64,000 nucleotides of DNA from Heyndrickxia sp050281185. GTDB taxonomy: Bacteria > Bacillota > Bacilli > Bacillales > Bacillaceae_C. This document shows, piece after piece, positions 40,735 through 49,436 of the stretch. Positions within the stretch are counted from its first letter, which is position 1; the number at the start of each line of letters is the position of its first letter. The translations under genes were made by a program, and so were the position numbers. Under the pieces are notes generated by a model that saw only the letters and a program-made list of their open reading frames with translations, had not been told where the DNA came from and did no database searches. Location: contig NZ_JBNNWS010000019.1 in assembly GCF_050281185.1 (NCBI RefSeq), positions 1-64,000 of the forward strand, in the 5' to 3' direction.

Positions 40735-43248
40735 ATGGTTGCTTTTTTAGAAAAAGTTTTTGATGCAAATAAACGTGAAATTAAACGACTTGATAAGTTA
40801 GCAAGTCAGATTGAAGAACTAGCCTCCGATATGGAAAAGCTGTCTGATGACCAGCTTAGAGAAAAAACTGAGGAATTTAAACAACGCTACCAAAATGGTG
40901 AGACGTTGGATGATTTATTAGTAGAAGCATTTGCTGTTGTTCGGGAAGGTGCCCGCAGGGTGCTTGGTCTATATCCATACCATGTACAGCTAATGGGGGG
41001 TATTTCTTTACACGAAGGAAATATCTCAGAGATGAAAACCGGTGAAGGTAAAACATTAACAGCAACAATGCCTGTTTATTTAAATGCGATTTCTGGAAAA
41101 GGTGTTCACGTTGTTACTGTTAATGAATATTTGGCTAGCCGTGATGCTACCGAAATGGGCGAGCTATATCAATTCTTAGGTTTAACAGTCGGATTAAACT
41201 TAAATAGCATGTCAAGCGAGGAAAAACAGGAAGCTTATGCTGCCGATATTACTTATGGAACAAACAACGAATTTGGTTTCGATTATCTTCGTGACAATAT
41301 GGTGCTATATAAAGAGCAGCGTGTTCAACGACCTTTAAATTATGCTGTCATCGATGAGGTTGACTCCATATTAATTGATGAAGCAAGGACACCGCTAATC
41401 ATATCTGGTCAAGCACAAAAATCGACTTCTTTATATATTCAAGCGAATGCTTTTGTTCGTACATTGAAAAAGGAAGAAGACTACACATATGATGAAAAAA
41501 CGAAAAGTGTTCAATTAACAGAAGAAGGGATTAATAAAGCTGAACGTTCTTTTAGTATCGAAAATCTCTTTGATATTTCTCATGTAACGCTAAATCACCA
41601 TATTAATCAAGCATTGAAAGCCATTGTCAGTATGCATCTTGATGTGGATTATGTTGTTCAAGATGGCGAAATTGTCATTGTTGACCAATTTACTGGTCGT
41701 CTCATGAAGGGACGTCGCTTTAGTGATGGCCTTCACCAAGCCATTGAAGCTAAAGAAGCCGTTGAAATTCAAAACGAAAGTATGACAATGGCAACGATCA
41801 CGTTCCAAAACTACTTCCGTATGTATGAAAAGCTTTCAGGTATGACAGGTACAGCGAAAACAGAGGAAGAGGAATTCCGAAACATCTATAATATGAGAGT
41901 TATCGTAATTCCTACAAATAAACCAATCGTTCGTGATGACCGACCAGACTTAATTTATGCTAGTATGGAAGGCAAATTCCACGCTGTTGTTGCAGATATT
42001 GCCGAACGTCATCAAAAAGGCCAGCCGATTCTTGTGGGTACAGTTGCAATTGAAACTTCGGAATTAATTTCAAGCTTACTAACGAAAAAAGGTGTTCGAC
42101 ATAATGTATTAAACGCAAAAAACCATGAACGTGAAGCGGAAATCATTGCTGAAGCCGGTCAGCAAGGTTCTGTGACGATTGCAACGAATATGGCTGGTCG
42201 TGGTACAGATATCAAACTTGGTGATGGTGTGATAGAGATTGGTGGTCTAGCTGTTATCGGTACAGAGCGCCATGAATCACGTCGTATTGATAATCAGCTC
42301 CGTGGACGTTCAGGTCGTCAAGGAGATCCAGGGATTACACAATTCTATCTTTCCATGGAAGATGAATTGATGCGCCGCTTTGGTTCTGATAATATGAAAA
42401 ACATGATGCAGCGTCTAGGTATGGACGATTCTCAACCCATCCAAAGTAAAATGGTTTCTCGTGCGGTTGAATCTGCTCAAAAACGTGTAGAAGGGAATAA
42501 CTTTGATGCACGTAAACAGCTTTTACAATATGATGATGTATTACGCCAACAACGTGAAATCATCTATAAACAACGTAATGAAGTAATAGACTCTGATAAT
42601 TTACGAGAAATTGTTGAAACAATGATTTACTCTATGATCGAACGGATGGTTCAGCTTCATACCCCAGGTAATGAGGAAGAAGAGAGCTGGAATCTCCAAG
42701 GATTAATTGATTATGTTAACGGCAACTTGCTTCCAGAAGGCGATGTCACAGCTGAACAATTACGTGGCAAAGATCCGGAAGATATGATTGAATTGATAAA
42801 AGAAAAAGTAAAAGCTCGATATGATGAAAAAGAAGAATCTTTAACATCCGAGCAAATGCGTGAATTTGAAAAAGTTATTTTACTTCGTGCAGTTGATTCA
42901 AAATGGATTGACCATATCGATGCGATGGATCATTTACGTCAAGGGATTCATTTACGTGCATACGGTCAAATTGATCCACTGCGTGAATACCAAAGTGAAG
43001 GCTTTGCAATGTTTGAAGGCATGGTAGCAGCGATTGAAGAAGATGCAGCGAAATATGTGATGAAAGCTGAGATTCGAAACAATCTTCAACGTGAGGAAGT
43101 AGCAAAAGGCCAAGCAGTGAATCCGAAAGAAGACGGCGAAAAAGTGAAGAAGAAGCCTTTGAAAAAAACGGTTAACGTCGGTCGAAACGATCCTTGCCCA
43201 TGCGGAAGTGGTAAAAAGTATAAACAATGTCATGGTAAACATGCATAG
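40735..43248 (+). CDS. secA: Preprotein translocase ATPase SecA
   Basis: The 837-residue motor drives export through SecYEG. It has Walker A MKTGEGKTLTA, the DEAD-like box VIDEVDSILIDEA, the substrate crosslinking region and the C-terminal zinc motif CPCGSGKKYKQCHG. The length matches Firmicute SecA1. A single secA gene was seen here. Start: AAGGAGCG before ATG. A hairpin (GGACAGG/CCTGTCC, 43295-43318) follows. Confidence 0.98.
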   Translation: MVAFLEKVFDANKREIKRLDKLASQIEELASDMEKLSDDQLREKTEEFKQRYQNGETLDDLLVEAFAVVREGARRVLGLYPYHVQLMGGISLHEGNISEMKTGEGKTLTATMPVYLNAISGKGVHVVTVNEYLASRDATEMGELYQFLGLTVGLNLNSMSSEEKQEAYAADITYGTNNEFGFDYLRDNMVLYKEQRVQRPLNYAVIDEVDSILIDEARTPLIISGQAQKSTSLYIQANAFVRTLKKEEDYTYDEKTKSVQLTEEGINKAERSFSIENLFDISHVTLNHHINQALKAIVSMHLDVDYVVQDGEIVIVDQFTGRLMKGRRFSDGLHQAIEAKEAVEIQNESMTMATITFQNYFRMYEKLSGMTGTAKTEEEEFRNIYNMRVIVIPTNKPIVRDDRPDLIYASMEGKFHAVVADIAERHQKGQPILVGTVAIETSELISSLLTKKGVRHNVLNAKNHEREAEIIAEAGQQGSVTIATNMAGRGTDIKLGDGVIEIGGLAVIGTERHESRRIDNQLRGRSGRQGDPGITQFYLSMEDELMRRFGSDNMKNMMQRLGMDDSQPIQSKMVSRAVESAQKRVEGNNFDARKQLLQYDDVLRQQREIIYKQRNEVIDSDNLREIVETMIYSMIERMVQLHTPGNEEEESWNLQGLIDYVNGNLLPEGDVTAEQLRGKDPEDMIELIKEKVKARYDEKEESLTSEQMREFEKVILLRAVDSKWIDHIDAMDHLRQGIHLRAYGQIDPLREYQSEGFAMFEGMVAAIEEDAAKYVMKAEIRNNLQREEVAKGQAVNPKEDGEKVKKKPLKKTVNVGRNDPCPCGSGKKYKQCHGKHA

Positions 43249-43348
43249 TTCTTAATTTTAATCTTATATTGAACACATTTTTACTTTATAAAAACGGACA
43301 GGTGTAACATGCCTGTCCTATGCTAATTTATCTTCTGAGGTGATACAA

Positions 43349-44450
43349 ATGGAATTATTTGAAATACGTACTGAACTTGAAAAAACAGCTAAAAAACTAG
43401 CGGACTTTAGGGGGTCTCTTTGACCTCGAAAACAAAGAAGCTCGGATTGCTGAGTTAGATGAAATGATGCTGGAGCCTGAATTTTGGAATGATCAGCAGG
43501 CAGCACAAACGGTTATTAATGAAGCGAATGGCTTAAAGGATATGGTTAATGAATACAAGGATCTTCTTGAAATCCAAGAGAATCTTGAATTAACACATGA
43601 ACTTGTAAAAGAAGAAAACGACGCAGAACTGCAGCAAGAACTCGAAAATGAAATGCAAGATTTGCTTCAACGCTTAAATCAATTTGAACTGCAGCTATTA
43701 TTAAGTGAACCTTATGATAAAAATAATGCCATTTTGGAGCTTCATCCAGGTGCAGGAGGTACAGAATCACAGGACTGGGGTTCGATGCTACTCCGTATGT
43801 ACACACGCTGGGGCGAGAAAAAAGGCTTTAAGGTCGAAACACTGGATTATTTACCTGGCGACGAGGCCGGAATTAAGAGTGTTACTTTATTGATTAAAGG
43901 GCATAATGCATATGGCTATTTAAAAGCAGAAAAAGGGGTACATCGCTTGGTGCGAATTTCTCCATTCGATTCATCAGGTCGTCGTCATACGTCGTTCGTA
44001 TCCTGTGAAGTTATGCCGGAATTCGATGAAAATATTGAAATCGAAATCCGTACAGAGGATATTAAAATTGACACGTATCGTGCAAGTGGTGCAGGCGGTC
44101 AGCACATTAACACCACCGATTCAGCCGTTCGGATTACACATTTGCCAACAGGAATAGTTGTTACATGTCAATCAGAACGTTCACAAATAAAAAATCGTGA
44201 AACAGCAATAAGCATGCTAAAAGCAAAGCTATATCAACGAGAGATTGAAGAAAAAGAAAAAGCACTCGCAGAAATTCGCGGTGAACAAAAAGAAATTGGC
44301 TGGGGAAGCCAAATCCGTTCTTATGTATTCCATCCATATTCAATGGTAAAGGATCATCGTACCAATACAGAAGTGGGTAATGTGCAAGCTGTCATGGACG
44401 GAGAATTAGACAATTTTATTGATGCATATTTGCGTTCACGGATCTCATAA
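43349..44450 (+). CDS. prfB: Peptide chain release factor RF2 with programmed +1 frameshift
   Basis: RF2 recognises UAA and UGA. The gene begins at ATG 43349 and reads 24 codons to CTT TGA (TGA at 43421-43423). An internal Shine-Dalgarno AGGGGG at 43409-43414 and CTTTGAC form the classical frameshift site; after +1 shift the second part (from 43422) runs to 44450, giving 366 residues. The GGQ motif (GAGGQHIN) and SPF tripeptide (ISPFDS) are present. Low RF2 slows termination at TGA and favours frameshifting, so it autoregulates. Confidence 0.97.
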
Positions 44451-44458
44451 AAAACAAA

Positions 44459-44486
44459 GCTTTCACTTCGGTGAAAGTTTTTATTA
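44459..44486 (+). terminator. Terminator after prfB
   Basis: GCTTTCAC, TTCG loop, GTGAAAG, then TTTTT, 9 bases after the prfB stop. Confidence 0.8.
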
Positions 44487-44487
44487 T

Positions 44488-44590
44488 AGGCTTTGTTAAA
44501 GATAATATTTGAATGACGCGGTTGGCTATTTCTATGATGATTATAGTCAGCTGAACACATCCTCGAACGTACTATATAGTTTATCAAAGT
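44488..44590. repeat. Possible MITE-like remnant
   Basis: It starts GGCTTTGTTAAAG like the element at 12104 and includes GGCTATTTCTATGATGATTA and CAGCTGAACACATCC. Homology to copy 1 is limited to the end and scattered pieces. No ORF. Confidence 0.35.
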
Positions 44591-44707
44591 TAATACTTAA
44601 AGAAATATTTGAATCCTGAATAATTTTGTCCTATGTTAGATAAAACTATCACCATAGGGTGGTTCATTGAAAGGCCGAACCATATGGGGAATAGATAAGC
44701 AGAATTC

Positions 44708-44818
44708 ATAAAGTTGAAACAATTAATGAAAAGCCTTGATCCATCTGCATTTGTGACGATTTGAATGGATATGAGGTATGTAGGGAAGGCTCCAAAAGTA
44801 GCTAGGATTGGTATATAG
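44708..44818 (+). pseudogene. Remnant of yvjA (YitT family, DUF2179) C-terminus
   Basis: In one frame it reads KLKQLMKSLDPSAFVTI, then a stop. A frame change continues as EVCREGSK. This corresponds to the end of YitT-family proteins (…DPSAFVTI..VHEV.GEGFK). In B. subtilis yvjA lies between prfB and cccB, exactly here. The N-terminal some 250 residues, including the membrane domain, are missing. Two or more disruptions make it non-functional. The identification rests on short matches. Confidence 0.5.
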
Positions 44819-44865
44819 TAAAGATGAAGGGTTTATTTACCAACAAACATAGGAGGTTGACAGAT

Positions 44866-45216
44866 GTGTTTAAGAAATTAGCAGGAGTTCTGATGATTTT
44901 AACGCTTTCTTTTAGTTTAGCTGCCTGTGGAACAAGCAGTAAGGACAAAAATACTGCAAAACAAGAGACAACAGGCACCACAGGTACTACAGCCACTGCT
45001 GGTGATGCAGCAAAACTTTTTGATCAGAAATGTTCTAGTTGTCACGGGGGAAATCTTGAAGGAAATATAGGTCCAAACTTACAAAAAGTAGGTTCAAAAT
45101 ACAATAAGGATGAAATTTTAAATATCATTAATAAAGGAAAAGGCGGTATGCCTCCTGGAGTAATCAAAGGTACTGATGCAGATGCAGTAGCGACATGGTT
45201 ATCTGGAAAAAAATAA
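44866..45216 (+). CDS. cccB: Cytochrome c-551, lipoprotein (CccB)
   Basis: The 116-residue lipoprotein is a small membrane-anchored c-type cytochrome of the respiratory chain. The start is GTG 44866, nine bases after AGGAGG; the ATG 44824 in frame has no ribosome-binding site. The signal peptide ends in the lipobox LAACG (residues 19-23). A Thr/Ala-rich linker leads to the haem site CSSCHG and the Met ligand in GMPPG. The length agrees with B. subtilis CccB (about 112 residues). Confidence 0.92.
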   Translation: MFKKLAGVLMILTLSFSLAACGTSSKDKNTAKQETTGTTGTTATAGDAAKLFDQKCSSCHGGNLEGNIGPNLQKVGSKYNKDEILNIINKGKGGMPPGVIKGTDADAVATWLSGKK

Positions 45217-45551
45217 GCTTAAAATGGAAATGTTAAAACAACCTGATGAATTTTCAACAGGTTGTTTTTTTATGATTCTTTTGTCTTGAGAATAGACTTT
45301 TTGACCTATTTCATATTTACTAAGAATTTTTATAAATATTGGGAACTTTTTATTTTTATTTCGCTTTGAAATATAAATGTAATATAATTTTCCATTAACA
45401 TTGCTGTGTATGATGTTATAATAAATTTGTGATTAATTTCGATATATTACGCCAGCTTTCGATTTTTTTGCAAAAAATAGCGGAAATTAGGACAAGCAAT
45501 TGAATGAATATGGCATCTAGAAAAATGATCCTAGAAGAGTAAGGTGATTAA
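45217..45551 (+). terminator. cccB terminator, then AT-rich intergenic region before ftsE
   Basis: AACAACCTG and CAGGTTGTT form a stem with seven T at 45236-45273. From 45274 to 45551 the DNA is AT-rich, with the ftsE ribosome-binding site at its end (AAGGTGAT). I see no gene in it. Confidence 0.7.
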
Positions 45552-46238
45552 ATGATAGAAATGCAAAATGTATATAAAAAATATCCGAATGGAATTCTTG
45601 CTGCGAATGACTTAAATGTTCAAATCAAACAAGGCGAGTTCGTCTATGTCGTTGGACCTAGTGGAGCCGGAAAATCTACTTTTATCAAAATGATGTATCG
45701 TGAGGAAAAAGCAACAGAAGGCAATATAATGGTAAGCGGAATTAATTTAAGTAAATTAAAAAATAACCGCATACCATATTTTCGTAGACAAATCGGCGTT
45801 GTTTTCCAAGATTTTAAACTCTTGCCGACATTAACTGTTTTTGAAAATGTTGCTTTTGCACTAGAAGTGATAGAGGAACAGCCTAAAAAAATCAAACAAC
45901 GAGTGATGGAGGTTTTAAGTCTAGTAGGCTTAAAGCATAAATCAAGAATGCTACCAACAGAACTATCTGGTGGTGAGCAGCAGCGTGTTTCCATTGCCCG
46001 TTCAATTATTAATACACCAAAGGTTGTTATTGCGGACGAGCCAACAGGGAATCTCGATCCTGAAACATCTTGGGAAATTATGAACATATTAGAAGAGATC
46101 AATACTAGAGGGACAACAGTGGTTATGGCAACACATAACCGAGAAATTGTTAATACAATTAGACATCGGGTAATTGCTATTGAAGGCGGCCGCATTGTCC
46201 GTGATGAACAACGGGGGGATTACGGATATGAGGGCTAG
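45552..46238 (+). CDS. ftsE: Cell division ABC ATPase FtsE
   Basis: FtsE partners with FtsX to activate cell-wall hydrolases at the membrane. The 228-residue ATPase has Walker A GPSGAGKST, signature LSGGEQQRVSIAR and Walker B VVIADEPTGNLD. It overlaps ftsX by 11 bases. An EnvC-like M23 hydrolase follows the pair. Confidence 0.96.
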   Translation: MIEMQNVYKKYPNGILAANDLNVQIKQGEFVYVVGPSGAGKSTFIKMMYREEKATEGNIMVSGINLSKLKNNRIPYFRRQIGVVFQDFKLLPTLTVFENVAFALEVIEEQPKKIKQRVMEVLSLVGLKHKSRMLPTELSGGEQQRVSIARSIINTPKVVIADEPTGNLDPETSWEIMNILEEINTRGTTVVMATHNREIVNTIRHRVIAIEGGRIVRDEQRGDYGYEG

Positions 46239-47112
46239 AACGGTCAAACGACATCTTCGTGAAAGCTTTAAAAGTTTAGGACGTAATGGATGGATGATGT
46301 TTGCTTCTGCTAGTGCCGTAACCATTACGTTATTATTAGTAGGGGTATTCTTCGTCATTATGATGAATATGAATAAAATTGCTTCAGATATTGAGCATGA
46401 TGTGGAAGTTAGAGTTCATATCGATTTAACAGCAAAACCTCAAGATCAAGAAGCACTTAAACATAGAATTGAAAATTTAAGTCAAGTTCAATCTGTTAAA
46501 TTTTCTTCTAAGGAACAGGAGCTTCAAAATTTAGTCAACAGTATGGGGAATGATATGAAGCTTTTTGAACAAAATAATCCCCTGTATGACGTATTTATCG
46601 TAAAAACGAAGAATCCTACAGACACTCCATCAGTAGCGAAGCAAATAGAAACCTTTGACCATGTCGAATCAGCGAAATATGGCGAAGGAAAAGTTGAAAA
46701 ACTATTTAATGTATTAAAAATAAGTCGAAATGTTGGATTAGTACTTGTTATAGGACTGCTGTTTACAGCCATGTTCTTAATTTCCAACACTATTAAAATT
46801 ACGATATTTGCAAGACGAAAAGAAATTGAGATTATGAAACTTGTAGGTGCAACTAACTGGTTTATTAGATGGCCATTTCTCATGGAAGGACTTTGGTTAG
46901 GAGTAATTGGTTCAATTTTACCGATTCTCATTATCTCGTTTGGATACTATTATTTGCACAGCTTCTTAGCCCCACGCTTAAAGAGTCAATTGATTCAAAT
47001 ACTTGATTTTAATCCGTTTGTGTTCGAAATTACAGGATTACTTCTATTTATGGGCATTTTAATTGGTATTTGGGGAAGCACCATGTCCATTCGACGCTTT
47101 TTGAAAATATAA
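46228..47112 (+). CDS. ftsX: Cell division membrane protein FtsX
   Basis: The 294-residue protein has a short N-terminal tail, one membrane helix (about 30-55), an extracellular loop (about 55-165) that contacts the hydrolase or its regulator, and three C-terminal membrane helices. It starts at ATG 46228, after GGGGGGAT, inside the end of ftsE. The longer in-frame start at 46174 has no ribosome-binding site. MRARTVKRHLRESFKSLGRN and KLVGATNWFIRWPFLMEG match the family. Confidence 0.95.
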   Translation: MRARTVKRHLRESFKSLGRNGWMMFASASAVTITLLLVGVFFVIMMNMNKIASDIEHDVEVRVHIDLTAKPQDQEALKHRIENLSQVQSVKFSSKEQELQNLVNSMGNDMKLFEQNNPLYDVFIVKTKNPTDTPSVAKQIETFDHVESAKYGEGKVEKLFNVLKISRNVGLVLVIGLLFTAMFLISNTIKITIFARRKEIEIMKLVGATNWFIRWPFLMEGLWLGVIGSILPILIISFGYYYLHSFLAPRLKSQLIQILDFNPFVFEITGLLLFMGILIGIWGSTMSIRRFLKI

Positions 47113-47129
47113 AACAACATAAGCTTAAT

Positions 47130-47157
47130 GGTCGAGGCGAAAGATCTTGCCTCGACA
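47130..47157 (+). other. Inverted repeat after ftsX
   Basis: GTCGAGGC, 10-base loop, GCCTCGAC: perfect 8-bp stem without a T-run, in the 87-base gap before the M23 hydrolase gene. It may attenuate transcription or stabilise the ftsEX message. Confidence 0.5.
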
Positions 47158-47199
47158 TCTATACATATAGTGTTTAAAAAATAATAAGGGGGATTAAGA

Positions 47200-48519
47200 T
47201 TGAATAAACGTTCATTGCTTTCAGTTACACTAGCATCTGTGCTAGGATTCGGTTGTTTATTTGCTAATCAATCGGATGCGTTTGCTTCAAAACTATCAAA
47301 CTTGCAAAACGATAAACAAGATGTAGAGAATAAAAGCTCGAAAATCAAATCAAATATTCAGCAAAAAGACAATAAAATTGACGAGATTAAAGGTAAGCAA
47401 AGCGGTCTTGAAAGCCAGTTGGCAACACTAGATATTAACATTGCTGACACTAATGAAAAAATACAAGAAAAACAAGAGCAAATAAATGATGCTAAAAAGG
47501 CTATTGATAAATTAAAAACAGAGATTGATGCATTAAAGAAACGAATTGAGGAACGAAATCAACTATTAGATCAACGTGCACGTACAATGCAGACAAATGG
47601 TGGCGGATCAGTCAATTATTTGGATGTGATTTTAGGGGCAGAAAGTGTTGCTGACCTCATTGACCGCGTGTCTGCTGTTACAACATTAATTAATGCAGAT
47701 AAACAAATTATTGAAGAACAAAAACGAGATCAAGCAACATTAGAGAAAAAACAAGCAGATGTAGAGAAAAAGCTAAAAGATCTACAAGTAATGCAAAGCA
47801 AGCTTCAATCTATGAAAGCTGAATTCAATCGCCAAAAGGCACAAAAAAATGCAATAATGAAAGAACTCTCTAAACAGAAGAAACATCTTGAAGAAGAAAA
47901 ACTATCATTAGAAGAAGAACAATCTATTCTATCTGCACAAAAATCAGCTATTGAAAAAGCTATTCAATTAGAAAAGGATCGTATTGCTGAAGAACAGCGT
48001 GCAGCTGCAGAGCGTGCGAGACAGCAGCAACAGAAGCAACAACAACAACAACAGCAACATAATTCAAATGGAAATGTTGGAGGAGGAGGCACTTCTGGAA
48101 CACCGCCAGTTTCCTCTGGTACATTTATGCGTCCTGCACAAGGTTATATTTCATCTGGCTTTGGCTATAGATCCTTTGATGGTGGTTTTCACTATGGTGT
48201 TGATATCGCCAAAGGTGGAACCGTTCCTATTGTAGCTGCAGGTGATGGTGTCGTTGCACGTTCATATTTATCTTCCAGCTATGGAAATGCCGTTTTCATC
48301 ACACACTCAGTAAACGGAAAAATTTATACAACGGTCTATGCTCATATGAGCTCCCGTTTAGTTGGTGAGGGTGCTGCGGTTAGAAAAGGACAAATCATCG
48401 GATACATGGGAAATACCGGTGAATCATTTGGGCAGCATTTACATTTCGAATTTTATATCGGCAATTGGACTGCATCCCATTCAAACGCTGTAGATCCAAG
48501 AAACTATATCAGCTTTTAA
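47200..48519 (+). CDS. M23 peptidoglycan hydrolase with coiled coil (EnvC-like)
   Basis: The 439-residue secreted protein has a Sec signal peptide (MNKRSLLSVTLASVLGFGCL, cleavage after about residue 30 near AFA-S), a long coiled coil (about 35-270), a Gln-rich and Gly-rich linker and a C-terminal M23 (LytM) domain. Zinc ligands are visible: HYGVDIA and HLHFEF. The layout is that of EnvC and CwlO-type proteins activated by FtsEX. In B. subtilis the FtsEX target CwlO has an NlpC/P60 domain; here an M23 protein is encoded next to ftsEX. TTG start after AAGGGGG. Confidence 0.9.
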   Translation: MNKRSLLSVTLASVLGFGCLFANQSDAFASKLSNLQNDKQDVENKSSKIKSNIQQKDNKIDEIKGKQSGLESQLATLDINIADTNEKIQEKQEQINDAKKAIDKLKTEIDALKKRIEERNQLLDQRARTMQTNGGGSVNYLDVILGAESVADLIDRVSAVTTLINADKQIIEEQKRDQATLEKKQADVEKKLKDLQVMQSKLQSMKAEFNRQKAQKNAIMKELSKQKKHLEEEKLSLEEEQSILSAQKSAIEKAIQLEKDRIAEEQRAAAERARQQQQKQQQQQQQHNSNGNVGGGGTSGTPPVSSGTFMRPAQGYISSGFGYRSFDGGFHYGVDIAKGGTVPIVAAGDGVVARSYLSSSYGNAVFITHSVNGKIYTTVYAHMSSRLVGEGAAVRKGQIIGYMGNTGESFGQHLHFEFYIGNWTASHSNAVDPRNYISF

Positions 48520-48523
48520 AGTT

Positions 48524-48553
48524 AGAACCACATCACTGTGGTTCTTTTTTTAT
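48524..48553 (+). terminator. Terminator after the M23 gene
   Basis: AGAACCAC, 6-base loop, GTGGTTCT, then TTTTTT. Confidence 0.88.
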
Positions 48554-48744
48554 GGAGAATACTAAGTCTAATTCGCTGAATAAATTTTTCATAAATCTCT
48601 GATAGGGATTCAAAAGAAAATTTCTATTACTTATGTGTTTATCTCAATCGAAATATCCTTCTTTTCATATACTGGTTTAAAAGACCATAGAAACTTTTAT
48701 TTGGATTGAGAAAGTTAATATAAATAATGTGAGGTGATTATAGG

Positions 48745-48996
48745 ATGCCATTCTATCCGCAATATCCAGGGAGAGGGCCGCTTCAGAGAAGACCGCTTCA
48801 AAGAGGACCATTTATGAGAAGTGTATCTCTTCCTACTAGAAATATGATGGTACGTTCATCTGGAAGACACCAACTAATGCCTCGTTCATCACAAGGACCG
48901 GGAGGCTATCAAAAGGTTTTTCACCATGTTGGGAACGTTACTAATGGAATCAACATGTTAAGACAACTAGGATCATTTTTGCCATTTTTCAAGTAA
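48745..48996 (+). CDS. Small Pro/Arg/Gly-rich protein (YqfQ/YppG-like)
   Basis: The 83-residue protein is rich in Pro, Gly, Arg and Gln in its first half (FYPQYPGRGPLQRRPLQRGP) and ends in a helical hydrophobic segment (NVTNGINMLRQLGSFLPFFK). This layout recalls the YqfQ and YppG proteins of the Bacillus spore coat, but the match is weak. GTGAGGTGAT lies a few bases before ATG. It is probably real because of the ribosome-binding site and codon pattern. Function unknown. Confidence 0.6.
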   Translation: MPFYPQYPGRGPLQRRPLQRGPFMRSVSLPTRNMMVRSSGRHQLMPRSSQGPGGYQKVFHHVGNVTNGINMLRQLGSFLPFFK

Positions 48997-49056
48997 TGCA
49001 GTAGAAAAATACCTATGGGCTAGTGTTAAATGATTGTATAAACACTTATCTCGTAG
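48997..49056. other. Gap before MITE-like copies
   Basis: No gene is seen. The region between the small gene and cls (48997-49436) is mostly occupied by the two palindromic elements listed next. Confidence 0.4.
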
Positions 49057-49189
49057 GGTTTTTTAATGGTTACCCTGGTGATAAAATCTTCTGTAGGGTA
49101 TGCGTGAAGCGATTTCTTTACGAAATAAAACTAGCTGAACGTATACCCTACAGATTTTATTTGAAACAATAATATAGTTTAACAAAGCG
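49057..49189. repeat. Palindromic MITE-like element, copy 2 (inverted)
   Basis: TATGCGTGAAGCGATTTCTT and AAACTAGCTGAACGTATACC, with the end AACAAAGCG, match the reverse complement of the 12104-12238 element along most of its length. The left end (GTTTTTTAATGGTTACC) corresponds to its right end (TAACCATAAACAAAGCC). Confidence 0.65.
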
Positions 49190-49269
49190 TTTTATAAAAA
49201 TATTAAAGCACATACAACTTCGAAAATAAGAGATATGGTGAAGCAAGGAGATTTATATGGTATGATACA

Positions 49270-49408
49270 TTTGTATTATTAACTAGAAATGGCATGGTTA
49301 ATAAGATAATCTGTGAGGTTTGTGTTGCAGTAATTTCTATACATAGTATAACTGGGTGTACCTGTGCACCATAGATTTTTTTAGAAAAAGGTTTAACAAA
49401 ACCAGAGA
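49270..49408. repeat. Degenerate copy of the same palindromic element
   Basis: GTAATTTCTATACATAGTAT, TGCACCATAGATTTTTTTAG and GGTTTAACAAAACC align with copy 2 in the same direction. It is much eroded and lies just before the cls ribosome-binding site. Confidence 0.4.
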
Positions 49409-49436
49409 AATAGGTATCTTGTTAAAGGAGTTCAGG

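Noticed and set aside
43349..43423. Premature stop making prfB a pseudogene
   Set aside because: The TGA is the normal programmed frameshift stop, with the internal Shine-Dalgarno AGGGGG and CTTTGAC.
45644..46195. 183-codon minus-strand ORF in ftsE
   Set aside because: A shadow of ftsE; the plus-strand ABC motifs are complete.
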